Of a stretch of 44,019 bases of DNA, positions 32,192 through 40,919 are shown piece after piece. Under the pieces are notes generated by a model. That model saw nothing but the letters and a program-made list of their open reading frames with translations, was not told the origin of the DNA and did no database searches. Source of the DNA: JAFGQU01 sp964483625 (GTDB taxonomy: Bacteria; Omnitrophota; Gorgyraeia; Duberdicusellales; 4484-171); the NCBI GenBank assembly GCA_964483625.1, contig CAZABB010000016.1, positions 1 to 44,019 on the forward strand, in the 5' to 3' direction. The position numbers and the translations under genes are program-made. Positions within the stretch are counted from its first letter, which is position 1; every line of letters begins with the position of its first letter.

Positions 32192-33236
32192 GAGTGATCT
32201 TCTTTAAAAACTTCGGTTCTTCTAAAATCCTACCGGTCCCCTGCGCCACGGCAGTCAAAGGGTCATCGGCAATAAAGCAGGCAAGGCCTGTCTCTTCGGC
32301 GATAAGTTTATCCAGGCCTTTCAGGATGGAACCGCCGCCGCATAACACAACTCCTCGTTCGATCAAATCGGCGGCCAATTCAGGAGGGGTTCTCTCCAGC
32401 GTTACCTTTGCGGCCTCGATAATATCACGCAAGGGAGCCTGGAGAGCTTCTCTGATTTCTTCGGAATTAATACGGGTAAATTTCGGTAATCCGGTAATGA
32501 GGTCACGCCCTCTGACTTCCATGATCAATTCTTCATCCAGAGGCCAGGCCGAACCGATTTTGATTTTTATTTCTTCGGAGGTTCGTTCTCCGATCATGAG
32601 GTTATAATTCTTCTTCATATGTTCCATGATCGCCTCATCCATCTCATCTCCTCCGACACGAATCGATCGGGCATAGACAATACCACCCAGAGAAATGACG
32701 GCAATCTCGGTCGTCCCGCCACCGACGTCAACGATCATATTTCCCTGCGGTTCGGCAATCGGCAGCCCCACTCCCATTGCCGCGGCAATAGGTTCCTCAA
32801 CCGGTATGACCTCCCGCGCGCCGGCACGGATAGCTGAATCTTTTACGGCACGTTTTTCAACCTCAGTGATCCCGGAAGGAACCGCAACAACGATACGGGG
32901 TCGGATAGGGAATTTACTGGAATGGGCTTTTTTAATAAAATAACGCAGCATTTCTTCGGTCACGTTAAAATCGGCGATAACCCCGTCTTTTAACGGCCGG
33001 ATAGCCACGATACTTCCCGGAGTTTTCCCCAGCATCTTTTTCGCTTCTTCACCTACCGCCAGGACATCTCCGGTATTTTTATAAATAGCGACAACGGAAG
33101 GTTCACAGAGAATAATCCCTTCCCCCCGGACATAAACCAGGGTTGTCGCCGTTCCCAGATCGATTCCCACATCACTGGAAAACCGCCCCAGGAAACTACT
33201 GACACTTTTTGTGAGGTATCGGGTTATAGACGCCAT
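32175..33236 (-). CDS. mreB: Actin-like rod-shape protein MreB
   Basis: 353 aa. VGIDLGTATTLVYV, the GGGTTEIAVISLGG phosphate loop and VLCGGGSILKGLD are the actin-fold ATP-site motifs. It forms membrane-bound filaments that guide side-wall growth. First gene of the rod-shape operon; the promoter lies 19 bp upstream and no ribosome site is visible before the ATG at 33236. Confidence 0.97.
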   Translation of the reverse strand: MASITRYLTKSVSSFLGRFSSDVGIDLGTATTLVYVRGEGIILCEPSVVAIYKNTGDVLAVGEEAKKMLGKTPGSIVAIRPLKDGVIADFNVTEEMLRYFIKKAHSSKFPIRPRIVVAVPSGITEVEKRAVKDSAIRAGAREVIPVEEPIAAAMGVGLPIAEPQGNMIVDVGGGTTEIAVISLGGIVYARSIRVGGDEMDEAIMEHMKKNYNLMIGERTSEEIKIKIGSAWPLDEELIMEVRGRDLITGLPKFTRINSEEIREALQAPLRDIIEAAKVTLERTPPELAADLIERGVVLCGGGSILKGLDKLIAEETGLACFIADDPLTAVAQGTGRILEEPKFLKKITLVSTF

Positions 33237-33254
33237 AGTAAATAGTTAATAAAA

Positions 33255-33283
33255 ATCATAACAGAGGGCTTAGGAGTTGTCAA
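33255..33283 (-). promoter_or_regulatory. Sigma70 promoter of the rod-shape operon
   Basis: On the minus strand: TTGACA (33283-33278), 17 bp, TATGAT (33260-33255). Transcription should begin near 33248, leaving a leader of only about 12 bases. The arms AGGGCTTA/TAAGCCCT (33265-33272 and 33295-33302) surround the -35 box and could form a stem at the end of truA transcripts. Confidence 0.78.
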
Positions 33284-33311
33284 CAAACAATTATTAAGCC
33301 CTGAAAAAGCT

Positions 33312-34130
33312 TTATTTTTCAATGGTTTTTTCTTTTTTATACGGAATCCTCCCGTATTTGACTCGATGCAGATAGAGACCGTGCGGCGGAGCGGGATTTT
33401 TTTTCCAGATTTTTTTTCTCCCCATAATCGCCCGCACCTGAGAAGGAGTTATATCACCGCGGCCGACCTGCATCAGAAGCGTAACGATATTACGTACCAT
33501 ATTACGCAAGAATCCGTCCGCTTCGATTTCAACGATGATCAGCGAACGTGTTTTTTTTACCCCGATACGATAAACGGTTCGCCGACAATCGTGATAGGTA
33601 TGAGCTTCTTTGGCAAACAGCGAATAATCTTTATATCCGGTCAAAAAAACCGCCGCCCGGCGCATATTTTCAACATCCAGCTCATCGGGGACAAACCAGC
33701 TGGCATGACGTTCAAATACCGAATCCTCCTTCGCATTTAATATCCGGTAACGGTACATCTTCGATTTCACGTCATAGCGGGGATGAAAACTACAGGAGAC
33801 CTCGGCAACATCGTTAATCCTGATATCGGACGGCAGGAAACTATTCAGGGCGCGTTTGATATTATCAGGAGGAATATTCGTTTCCAGAGAAACCAGAGCT
33901 ACCTGATCACAGGCATGCACGCCGCGGTCGGTCCGGCTGGCATAGGTCAATTTCACATATTGCCCAAACAGTTTACGCAAAGCCTTCTCCAATTCCCCCT
34001 GTACCGTCTTCGTCTTCTCCTTCTTCACGTGTGTCGTGTGTCGTGTGTCGTGTGACTTTTTCTCGGACTGTATCTGCCAGCCGAAATAATTCGTACCGTC
34101 GTACTCCAATCGTAATAGTATATTTCTCAT
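33312..34130 (-). CDS. truA: tRNA pseudouridine synthase A with a repeat-derived insert
   Basis: 272 aa. It makes pseudouridine at tRNA positions 38-40. Asp68 in ASRTDRGVHA is catalytic, and NFL-type segments FLRNMVRNIV are standard. Between GWQIQ (18-22) and KTVQGELEKAL (41-51), where homologues have a short loop, lies a 20-residue basic insert. Its middle (about 25-34, SHDTRHTTH) is encoded by four GTGTGTC heptamers. The reading frame is intact, so the enzyme is probably active. Confidence 0.92.
   Translation of the reverse strand: MRNILLRLEYDGTNYFGWQIQSEKKSHDTRHTTHVKKEKTKTVQGELEKALRKLFGQYVKLTYASRTDRGVHACDQVALVSLETNIPPDNIKRALNSFLPSDIRINDVAEVSCSFHPRYDVKSKMYRYRILNAKEDSVFERHASWFVPDELDVENMRRAAVFLTGYKDYSLFAKEAHTYHDCRRTVYRIGVKKTRSLIIVEIEADGFLRNMVRNIVTLLMQVGRGDITPSQVRAIMGRKKIWKKNPAPPHGLYLHRVKYGRIPYKKEKTIEK
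34029..34056. repeat. Heptamer tract inside truA
   Basis: Four tandem 7-bp units, GTGTGTC three times and GTGTGAC once, lie within the truA coding sequence. Because seven is not a multiple of three, gain or loss of a unit would shift the frame after codon 34. The words match the TCACACG repeat family found between genes elsewhere in the window. Confidence 0.85.
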
Positions 34131-34139
34131 GGATAGTTA

Positions 34140-34235
34140 TTGTAGAAGCTGAACTACACAGATCAAAACGCGGATCAACGCTGATTTCTTCCGCGTGCTT
34201 CCGCGTAGATATCTGCGGCAATCCGCCTCTATATA
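34140..34235. repeat. CACAGAT / CGCGGAT repeat cluster between asd and truA
   Basis: ACACAGATCAAAACGCGGATCAACGCTGATTT is followed by inverted partners CCGCGTGCTTCCGCG and ATCTGCGGCAATCCGC. The array would fold into a long imperfect stem in the asd-truA transcript. Related to the array at 41846-41936. Confidence 0.65.
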
Positions 34236-34241
34236 TGTGAT

Positions 34242-35270
34242 TTAGTTTTTAACAAGTTCTTCGGCGATCTGAACCGCGTTCAATGCCGCCCCTTTACGCA
34301 GGTTATCGGCAACGACCCATATCCAGAAACAATTTTTATTAAACGGATCGCGCCTCAGGCGAGCCACATACACGGTATCGGTCCCCTCGACATCAAGAGG
34401 AAGCGGATATGAGGAATCGGCGAAGAATTCCACTCCTTCGGATTTCTCCAATATGCGGGCTACAGCTTCCCGGTCGGCATCTTTTGTGGTTTCAAAGTAG
34501 ATTGCTTCACTGTGGGCGGTAAAAACCGGCACCCGGACGCAGGTAGAAGAGATTTTAATTTCATTATCGTCGAATATCTTATGAGTTTCATGGACGACTT
34601 TCCATTCTTCGGATGTATATTCATCTTCATTGAATCCGCCGATTTGAGGGATGACGTTAAACGCGATCTGATGGCTGAATACATCACAGGGGCTTTTTAT
34701 CTTTTTATCCACAACTCCTACATCCTTATCCCGATTGGCACCGACCAGATCACAGGCCTCCTGCCATAATTTCATTGCCGCGCTTCTTCCGGCCCCGGAG
34801 GTCGCCTGAAAACTGGTTAAAATAATCCGATTGAGACCCAATTCACGCTGAATACCCGCCAGAGCGACGATAGCCTGAACGGTTGTACAGTTAGGATTGG
34901 AAATAAGCCCTTTATGTCCCTTGATTTTATCCCGGTTTGCCTCCGGTACGATAAGAGGGACATCTCCTTCGAGGCGGAAGTCGGCGCCGTTATCGATAAC
35001 GACCGCCCCCTTCTCGATGAATTTATGAGCATAGAGCTTACTGGCCCCTTTTTCTCCCTCGGTACCGGCAAACAGAGCGATTTCGATACCGTCAAACTCT
35101 TCGTCACTGACCGCTTCAACCTTATATTCTGTCCCGTCGACCTCGATTGTCCGTGCCGAACGGGCAAATACTCTTAAAACTTCTATAGGGAAATTTCGGT
35201 TTTTGAGACACTTTAATATCTCGACTCCGACAACACCTACGCCAACAACGGCTACATTATACTTCTTCAT
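34242..35270 (-). CDS. asd: Aspartate-semialdehyde dehydrogenase
   Basis: 342 aa. It reduces aspartyl phosphate to aspartate semialdehyde for Lys, Met, Thr and diaminopimelate, and here perhaps also for the carboxyspermidine pathway. VVGVGVVGVEIL binds NADP, Cys128 in SNPNCTTVQ is the nucleophile, and the TAHSEA His acts as base. It follows leuB in the same direction after a 100-bp AT-rich gap. Confidence 0.94.
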   Translation of the reverse strand: MKKYNVAVVGVGVVGVEILKCLKNRNFPIEVLRVFARSARTIEVDGTEYKVEAVSDEEFDGIEIALFAGTEGEKGASKLYAHKFIEKGAVVIDNGADFRLEGDVPLIVPEANRDKIKGHKGLISNPNCTTVQAIVALAGIQRELGLNRIILTSFQATSGAGRSAAMKLWQEACDLVGANRDKDVGVVDKKIKSPCDVFSHQIAFNVIPQIGGFNEDEYTSEEWKVVHETHKIFDDNEIKISSTCVRVPVFTAHSEAIYFETTKDADREAVARILEKSEGVEFFADSSYPLPLDVEGTDTVYVARLRRDPFNKNCFWIWVVADNLRKGAALNAVQIAEELVKN

Positions 35271-35370
35271 CTACGATTATCCTCAACTCTAAATAAAAAA
35301 TTAAATATCAAAAATCAAAAACCTAACAAAAATATATACCTTCTTCTTGTTTGACTCCTTTTTCGATTTC
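35271..35370. other. AT-rich leuB-asd gap
   Basis: Contains the word run ATCAAAAATCAAAAACC with an inverted partner TTTTTGGTTTTT at 35381-35392, inside the end of leuB. No promoter or terminator can be assigned with confidence. Confidence 0.4.
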
Positions 35371-36438
35371 TCATTTTTGGTTTTTAATACATTCTACTAC
35401 CAGGTCTCCTACCTCAGAGGTAGAATGCCCCATCTTGCCCGCCGAGAAGCTCTGCAACTTTTCTTTCACTACTTTTTTCACGGCCGCCTCAACCCCAGCC
35501 GCCGCTTTATCTTCACCCAGCTGTTCTAAAAGCATCCCCACCGCGCAAATCGCCGCCAGAGGATTAATAACATTCTTACCGGTATACTTGGGAGCGCTTC
35601 CTCCGATAGGCTCAAACATCGACACCCCATTTGGATTGATATTTCCACCGGCAGCAATCCCCATACCTCCCTGGATCATCGCTCCCAGATCGGTAATGAT
35701 ATCTCCGAACATATTATCGGTGACAATCACATCAAACCACTGGGGGCTCTTGACCATCCACATACACGTCGCGTCGACATGGGCGTAATCGGCTTCGATA
35801 TCGCTGTAATCTTTGGCCACCTCATTGAATGTCCTCTCCCACATATCGAACGCATAGGTTAACACGTTGGTTTTGCCGCACAAGGTAACCTTCTTTTTCT
35901 TGTTTCGTTTTCTGGCATATTCGAACGCGAACCGGATAACGCGTTCAGCCCCTTTATAGGTATTGATACTTTCCTGAACGGCAACTTCGTCTTTGGTCCC
36001 TTTTTTCAAAAACCCTCCGGCACCGCAATACAGGCCCTCGGTATTCTCACGCACGACAACGAAATCAATATCTTCTTCTTTCTTGTCTTTGAGAGGACAG
36101 AACCGGCTGTCATAGAGAACCACGGGACGAAGATTTACATACTGATCCAGCTCAAACCGTAAGCGAAGAAGGATTCCCTTCTCCAGGATCCCCGGTTTTA
36201 CGCGAGGGTCACCGATTGCCCCCAGATAAATAGCATCGACTTTTTTCAAATCACTGACGGCTGATTCAGGCAGCACTTCATTGGTCTTCAGATACTTTTC
36301 ACCGCCGATATCACACGGAATCGTCTCATACGAGAATCCGTATGTACTACTTGCCGCCTTAAGAACCTTTAGCCCTTCATTGACAACCTCCGGGCCCGTT
36401 CCATCGCCACCAATAACTGCAATTTTATATGTTCCCAT
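35371..36438 (-). CDS. leuB: 3-isopropylmalate dehydrogenase
   Basis: 355 aa from the ATG at 36438, which has GGAAGG seven bases upstream; a GTG at 36444 would add two residues and make a GTGA overlap with the preceding gene. It oxidises and decarboxylates 3-isopropylmalate in leucine synthesis. GGDGTGPEVV, VVRENTEGLYCGAGG and the metal-binding VTDNMFGDIITDLGA are family motifs. Related beta-decarboxylating dehydrogenases look alike, but leuC and leuD next door support LeuB. Confidence 0.93.
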   Translation of the reverse strand: MGTYKIAVIGGDGTGPEVVNEGLKVLKAASSTYGFSYETIPCDIGGEKYLKTNEVLPESAVSDLKKVDAIYLGAIGDPRVKPGILEKGILLRLRFELDQYVNLRPVVLYDSRFCPLKDKKEEDIDFVVVRENTEGLYCGAGGFLKKGTKDEVAVQESINTYKGAERVIRFAFEYARKRNKKKKVTLCGKTNVLTYAFDMWERTFNEVAKDYSDIEADYAHVDATCMWMVKSPQWFDVIVTDNMFGDIITDLGAMIQGGMGIAAGGNINPNGVSMFEPIGGSAPKYTGKNVINPLAAICAVGMLLEQLGEDKAAAGVEAAVKKVVKEKLQSFSAGKMGHSTSEVGDLVVECIKNQK

Positions 36439-36440
36439 AA

Positions 36441-36689
36441 TCACCCTTCCTGTTTACACGCCGCATCCTTGGCAAAAATGATGTTATTCTTATTCAGACA
36501 AATAAATTCCTGTTTTAAAATAAGATTCTCCTGCCAGTCATAGATTGAGACGTTCGTCAGAGGAATAAAGCTTACCTTCGCCGCATTCAGCATATCGCTG
36601 ACACGAAATCCTACATCGATATATGCGGTCCCTTCGATTTTGAACTTCTCGGTAAAGAATACTGCCTTCATTTCACTTTGGTTATTCAT
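36441..36689 (-). CDS. Small conserved protein of the leucine cluster, unknown function
   Basis: 82 aa. MKAVFFTEKFKIEGTAYIDVGFRVSDMLN and the FIPLTNVSIYDW part look like a small beta-barrel; it may belong to the DUF6812-like proteins, but I am not sure. No signal peptide or catalytic motif. It lies 2 bp from each neighbour, between leuD and leuB, so it is made with the leucine enzymes. An alternative start is Met7. Confidence 0.75.
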   Translation of the reverse strand: MNNQSEMKAVFFTEKFKIEGTAYIDVGFRVSDMLNAAKVSFIPLTNVSIYDWQENLILKQEFICLNKNNIIFAKDAACKQEG

Positions 36690-36691
36690 AC

Positions 36692-37171
36692 TTATCTCCT
36701 TATCCAGTTCACCAGGCCTCCCCTGGTGATCAACTCCTGCATAAATTCAGGAAACTTCTCGCATTGATACAGAGTATGGTTGGTCACATTCCGTATCTGG
36801 CCCTTCGCCAGATTAACTTCCAATACGTCACCGTCTTTTATCTTCTCGATATCGTTCGAGACAAGGATGGGTAATCCGATATTAATGCAATTGCGATAGA
36901 ATATCCGGGCAAAGCTTTTGGCGATCACCAGAGATACCCCGCTCCCCTTTATTGCCCAGGGGGCATGTTCCCGGCTTGATCCGCAGCCGAAATTCTTGCC
37001 TCCTACGATAATATCACCTTTTTTCACTTTTTGAGGGAATTCCGGCGCGATATTTTCCATACACCGAGCCCCCAGAAAATCAGGATCCTGAGAATCAAGA
37101 TATTTCGCCGCGATAATATCATCGGTATTGATATCATCGCCGAATTTATGCACATATCCTTTTATAATCAT
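36692..37171 (-). CDS. leuD: 3-isopropylmalate dehydratase small subunit
   Basis: 159 aa, the archaeal-type short LeuD. FGDDINTDDIIAAKYL and GGKNFGCGSSREHAPWAIK are the substrate-binding motifs. It pairs with LeuC to isomerise 2- to 3-isopropylmalate. A homoaconitase-type role is possible for this subfamily, but leuB is adjacent. Confidence 0.93.
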   Translation of the reverse strand: MIIKGYVHKFGDDINTDDIIAAKYLDSQDPDFLGARCMENIAPEFPQKVKKGDIIVGGKNFGCGSSREHAPWAIKGSGVSLVIAKSFARIFYRNCINIGLPILVSNDIEKIKDGDVLEVNLAKGQIRNVTNHTLYQCEKFPEFMQELITRGGLVNWIRR

Positions 37172-37178
37172 ATTCTTT

Positions 37179-37266
37179 TCGTATTGCGCAGTGCGTATTG
37201 AGTATTGCGTTTCTTTTATTTTATTTCATGAGGTAGTCCGACGCAATACGCGACACGTAATACGCA
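37179..37266. repeat. CGTATTGCG inverted array between leuD and leuC
   Basis: CGTATTGCGCAGTGCGTATT and AGTATTGCGT on one side (37180-37210) face ACGCAATACGCGACACGTAA and TACGC (37241-37265) on the other, with about 30 AT-rich bases between. CGTATTGCG (37180-37188) and CGCAATACG (37242-37250) are exact complements. It would form a stem within the leu transcript. Confidence 0.7.
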
Positions 37267-37274
37267 CGACGCCG

Positions 37275-38546
37275 TCAGGCTATTTCATCGGGATGAGTGA
37301 TCCTTCCCTTGATCGCGCTGGCCGCGGCCACTGCCGGCGAGCTTAAGTAAACAAACGAATCGGGATCGCCCATTCTGCCGATAAAATTCCTATTGGTCGT
37401 CGCCAGAACCACCTCACCCTTATCCAGTATCCCCATATGTCCTCCCAGACAGGGACCGCAGGTAGGCGGCGCGATCATACACCCGGCCCGGGCAAATACC
37501 GCAAGCAACCCATTTTTCTCCGCCTGCTGAAAAACAGTCGGAGTCGCCGGGCTCACAATCGCCCTTACGCCCGGTTTGACTTTCTTTCCGCGCAGGATAC
37601 CGGCGGCAACGCGTAAATCGGAGTACCGCCCATTGGTACAGGAACCGATGAATACCTGGTCCAGCTTTACTTTTTTTAAGCTGCTCACCGGCTTGGTGTT
37701 ACTGGGTAAATGAGGGCAGGCAACCTGCGGCGGCATGTTCGTCACGTCGATCTCCACCGTTTCTTCATACACCGCGTCGGGATCGCTTTTTAAATTTTTC
37801 ATTGCTTTCGTTAATTTGAATCTTTTCTGAACCTTTTTCAAATAATCAAACGTCATCTCATCGGGTGCCACGACTCCCGCTTTCGCCCCGGCTTCCACGG
37901 CCATGTTACTCATGGTAAGGCGATCTTCAATGCCTATTCTCTGCATCAGCGGGCCGGAAAATTCCATCACTTTATACAGAGCGCCGTCGACGCCGATCTT
38001 ACCGATCGTAGCAAGGATCAAGTCCTTGCCGGACAACCAGCGGTCCGGCTTCCCTTTATATACAAACCGGATTGTCTGAGGGACTTTAAGCCAGACTTTA
38101 CCTTCTTTCATCACACACGCCAGATCCGTAGACCCCACCCCGAATGAAGCGCATCCGATCGCTCCATAGGTACAGGTATGCGAATCGGCACCGATCACCA
38201 GGCCTCCCGGCTTGACCAATCCCCGCTCGATCAGAAAGACATGTTCAACCCCGCAGGCGGAGATATCGTAAAAATGTTCAATCTTATATTTGCGGGCAAA
38301 CTCACGCAAAAGTTTGACGTTATTGGCGGCTTTCAAATCACGCGCCGGTAAAAAATGATCGCAGATAAATCCTATTTTTTTCCGGTCGAACAGCGTGGTA
38401 AACCGGGCGTCTTTAAACGCTTTTACCGCCAATGGCGCAGTAATATCATTGCCGAAACAGAAATCTACGTCGGCATAGATAAAATCTTCCAGTTTTTTTT
38501 GCCCGGAATGAGCAAGAAGAATCTTTTCAATTAAGGTAAGACCCAT
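37275..38546 (-). CDS. leuC: 3-isopropylmalate dehydratase large subunit
   Basis: 423 aa aconitase-fold protein of the short type that pairs with the short LeuD. GADSHTCTYGAIGC, IGSCTNGRYSDL and APPTCGPCLGG supply the three cluster Cys and active-site residues. It lies 15 bp after fabF, so leucine genes follow fatty-acid genes without a break. Confidence 0.94.
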   Translation of the reverse strand: MGLTLIEKILLAHSGQKKLEDFIYADVDFCFGNDITAPLAVKAFKDARFTTLFDRKKIGFICDHFLPARDLKAANNVKLLREFARKYKIEHFYDISACGVEHVFLIERGLVKPGGLVIGADSHTCTYGAIGCASFGVGSTDLACVMKEGKVWLKVPQTIRFVYKGKPDRWLSGKDLILATIGKIGVDGALYKVMEFSGPLMQRIGIEDRLTMSNMAVEAGAKAGVVAPDEMTFDYLKKVQKRFKLTKAMKNLKSDPDAVYEETVEIDVTNMPPQVACPHLPSNTKPVSSLKKVKLDQVFIGSCTNGRYSDLRVAAGILRGKKVKPGVRAIVSPATPTVFQQAEKNGLLAVFARAGCMIAPPTCGPCLGGHMGILDKGEVVLATTNRNFIGRMGDPDSFVYLSSPAVAAASAIKGRITHPDEIA

Positions 38547-38561
38547 GTGCCATCCTTACGA

Positions 38562-39803
38562 TTATGCAAGTTTTTTTATCAGTAATGTCGCGTTGTGTCC
38601 GCCAAAGCCCAACGAATTAGATACTGCCGCGTTCAGGGCGACTTCGCGAGCCTGATTGGGGGTATAATCAAGATCACATTCGGGATCAGGTTCTTCATAG
38701 TTGATCGTAGGCGGGATTACATTCTTCTGCAGTGTCATACAGCAGACGATAAATTCGATTGCTCCTGCGGCACCAAGAGTATGACCCATCATCGACTTGG
38801 TCGAACTGACCATCACCTGAGAGGTATCATTCCCAAAGGCCCGTTTAATCGCCTGTGTTTCCATTTTATCGTTTAATTCGGTAGATGTCCCGTGGGCATT
38901 CACGTAAATAGGTTTATCCAGGGATATTTTGCCTTCCTTCAACGCATCTTCCATCGCGCGAGCCGCGGCCTTCCCTTCCGGATCCGGAGCGGTAATATGG
39001 TAGGCGTCACAGGTAGCGCCATACCCGCTCAGTTCACCGTAAATCCTGGCTCCCCTTCTCAGGGCCGAATCAAGTTCTTCAAGCACGATAATGCCCGATC
39101 CTTCCGCCATAATAAAACCGTCACGATTTTTTTCAAAAGGCCGGCTGGCGGCTTGAGGCTCATCGTTGCGGGTCGAGAGGGCTTTCAGAGAACAAAATCC
39201 TCCGACTCCCAGCGGCGTAATACAACTCTCGGTTCCCCCGCAGGCCATTGCGTCGGCGTGATTATACTTTATCAGCCGGTACGCTTCACCGATAGCGTGC
39301 GCCCCGGAAGCACAGGCAGTAACCGTACAAAAATTGACTCCTTTGAGATGATGACGCATAGCCACGGTTCCGGCGGCCTCATTGGTAATCAGCATCGGGA
39401 TCAAAAACGGCGATATTCGCCGGGGCCCCTTTTCTATATAGGTCGCATGCTCATCTTCAATCGTACGCAGACTTCCGATCCCTGAACCGATAATAACCCC
39501 GATACGGTACGGATCGATCTGTTCGAGATCAAGACCGCTGTCTTTCATTGCCTGATGACTGGCTTCAATGGCAAATTGAACGAAACGGGGGGTACGCCTG
39601 AGCTCTCTATGGTCTAAGTGCGGGGAAGGATCGAAATCATTTACTTCGCCGGCAATTTGAGAATTGAACCGGGATGCATCGAACTGTGTTATTTTGCCGA
39701 CTCCGCTTGTTCCGCGGGAAATACTGTCCCAGAAATCCTGCGAGCCTATCCCGACGGGAGAAACAACACCACATCCTGTAATGACAACGCGTCGCGGCTC
39801 CAT
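38562..39803 (-). CDS. fabF: 3-oxoacyl-[acyl-carrier-protein] synthase II
   Basis: 413 aa condensing enzyme. Cys164 in TVTACASGAHAIG is the acyl-accepting nucleophile; the two His are in NAHGTSTELND and MMGHTLGAAG. It extends the acyl chain with malonyl-ACP. It lies 18 bp after acpP, the usual partner. Confidence 0.96.
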   Translation of the reverse strand: MEPRRVVITGCGVVSPVGIGSQDFWDSISRGTSGVGKITQFDASRFNSQIAGEVNDFDPSPHLDHRELRRTPRFVQFAIEASHQAMKDSGLDLEQIDPYRIGVIIGSGIGSLRTIEDEHATYIEKGPRRISPFLIPMLITNEAAGTVAMRHHLKGVNFCTVTACASGAHAIGEAYRLIKYNHADAMACGGTESCITPLGVGGFCSLKALSTRNDEPQAASRPFEKNRDGFIMAEGSGIIVLEELDSALRRGARIYGELSGYGATCDAYHITAPDPEGKAAARAMEDALKEGKISLDKPIYVNAHGTSTELNDKMETQAIKRAFGNDTSQVMVSSTKSMMGHTLGAAGAIEFIVCCMTLQKNVIPPTINYEEPDPECDLDYTPNQAREVALNAAVSNSLGFGGHNATLLIKKLA

Positions 39804-39821
39804 AGGTGTAAAAGAACTTGG

Positions 39822-40073
39822 TTACGCTTCTTTTTTCTTGGATACTTTGTCGTCAATATATTTAATGGCTTCCCCTACGGTCGCCATCTTTTCAGCGTCT
39901 TCATCAGGAATTTCAATGCCGAATTCCTCTTCTAAAGCCATCACGATTTCCACTGTATCTAAAGAATCCGCTCCTAAATCATCTACGAATGAGCTTTCAT
40001 TTTTAATTTCTTCTTTTTTCACACCCAACTGCTCAGCAATGATTTCCATCGTTCTTCCTTCAACATTGCTCAT
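39822..40073 (-). CDS. acpP: Acyl carrier protein
   Basis: 83 aa from the ATG at 40073, which has GGAGG at a good distance; a longer frame to 40091 would put that ribosome site inside the gene. Ser37 in LGADSLDTVE receives the phosphopantetheine arm. A four-helix acidic protein, with an unusually Lys-rich tail (SKKKEA). Confidence 0.96.
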   Translation of the reverse strand: MSNVEGRTMEIIAEQLGVKKEEIKNESSFVDDLGADSLDTVEIVMALEEEFGIEIPDEDAEKMATVGEAIKYIDDKVSKKKEA

Positions 40074-40168
40074 CTTTGGACCTCCTTTCAACCCCGACAG
40101 ACGTTTTTGGTACGCCGGTCGCTTTTTGTTTACTGCTTCACGCTACGTGATTTTTTTCAATTTCCACC

Positions 40169-40903
40169 TTACGTCATCCCCCCATCGACCACCAGGACCT
40201 GCCCGGTGATGTAATCGGCGGCTTCCGATGCAAGAAACAACACTGCATTGGCAACGTCCTGGGCTTGGCCAAACCGCCTCAGAGGGATTTTTTCAAGCAT
40301 CTGTGTCTTAATTTTATCGTCTAACTGATCGGTCATTGCGGTACGGATATACCCGGGAGCAACGCTATTTACGCAGACATTACGCGATCCGATCTCTTTG
40401 GCGATCGATTTGGTAATACCGATAAGCCCGGCTTTCGATGCCGCGTAATTGGTCTGCCCCACATTCCCGATAAGACCGATGATTGAAGAGATATTGATGA
40501 TCTTGCCCGATCGTTGCTTAACCATATATTTGGCAGCGACTTTCGCGCAATTAAATGCCCCTTTCAAGTTGACACCTAACACCTTATCCCAATCGCTTTC
40601 AGAGAGCCGTAACAACAAATTATCGCGGGTGATACCTGCGTTGTTAACTAATATATCAACTCTTCCCAACTTGTCAACAACTTTATTAATACAATCCTGA
40701 ACATCCGCCAGTTTTGTCACATCGACGCAAAAATGAGTGATTTCTGAGCATTTCGACAGCTCTTCTGTGGTCTTCGCCAGACTTTCTTCATTCACATCCA
40801 GAAGCGCAACCTTCGCTTTTTCTTTCGCAAACGCGGTGGATATCTCCTTCCCGATCCCCTGGGCGGCACCGGTCACGACAACAACTTTTCCCTCCATAGA
40901 CAT
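40169..40903 (-). CDS. fabG: 3-oxoacyl-[acyl-carrier-protein] reductase
   Basis: 244 aa classical SDR. GAAQGIGKEI binds NADPH, NNAGITRDNLL and the YAASKAG Tyr/Lys form the active site. It reduces 3-oxoacyl-ACP. GGAGG lies seven bases before the ATG at 40903. Confidence 0.96.
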   Translation of the reverse strand: MSMEGKVVVVTGAAQGIGKEISTAFAKEKAKVALLDVNEESLAKTTEELSKCSEITHFCVDVTKLADVQDCINKVVDKLGRVDILVNNAGITRDNLLLRLSESDWDKVLGVNLKGAFNCAKVAAKYMVKQRSGKIINISSIIGLIGNVGQTNYAASKAGLIGITKSIAKEIGSRNVCVNSVAPGYIRTAMTDQLDDKIKTQMLEKIPLRRFGQAQDVANAVLFLASEAADYITGQVLVVDGGMT

Positions 40904-40919
40904 CTATCCACCTCCTTCT

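Noticed and set aside
34029..34056. CRISPR-like array
   Set aside because: Units are 7 bp without spacers and lie in a coding frame; no cas genes are present. The same holds for the array at 41846-41936.
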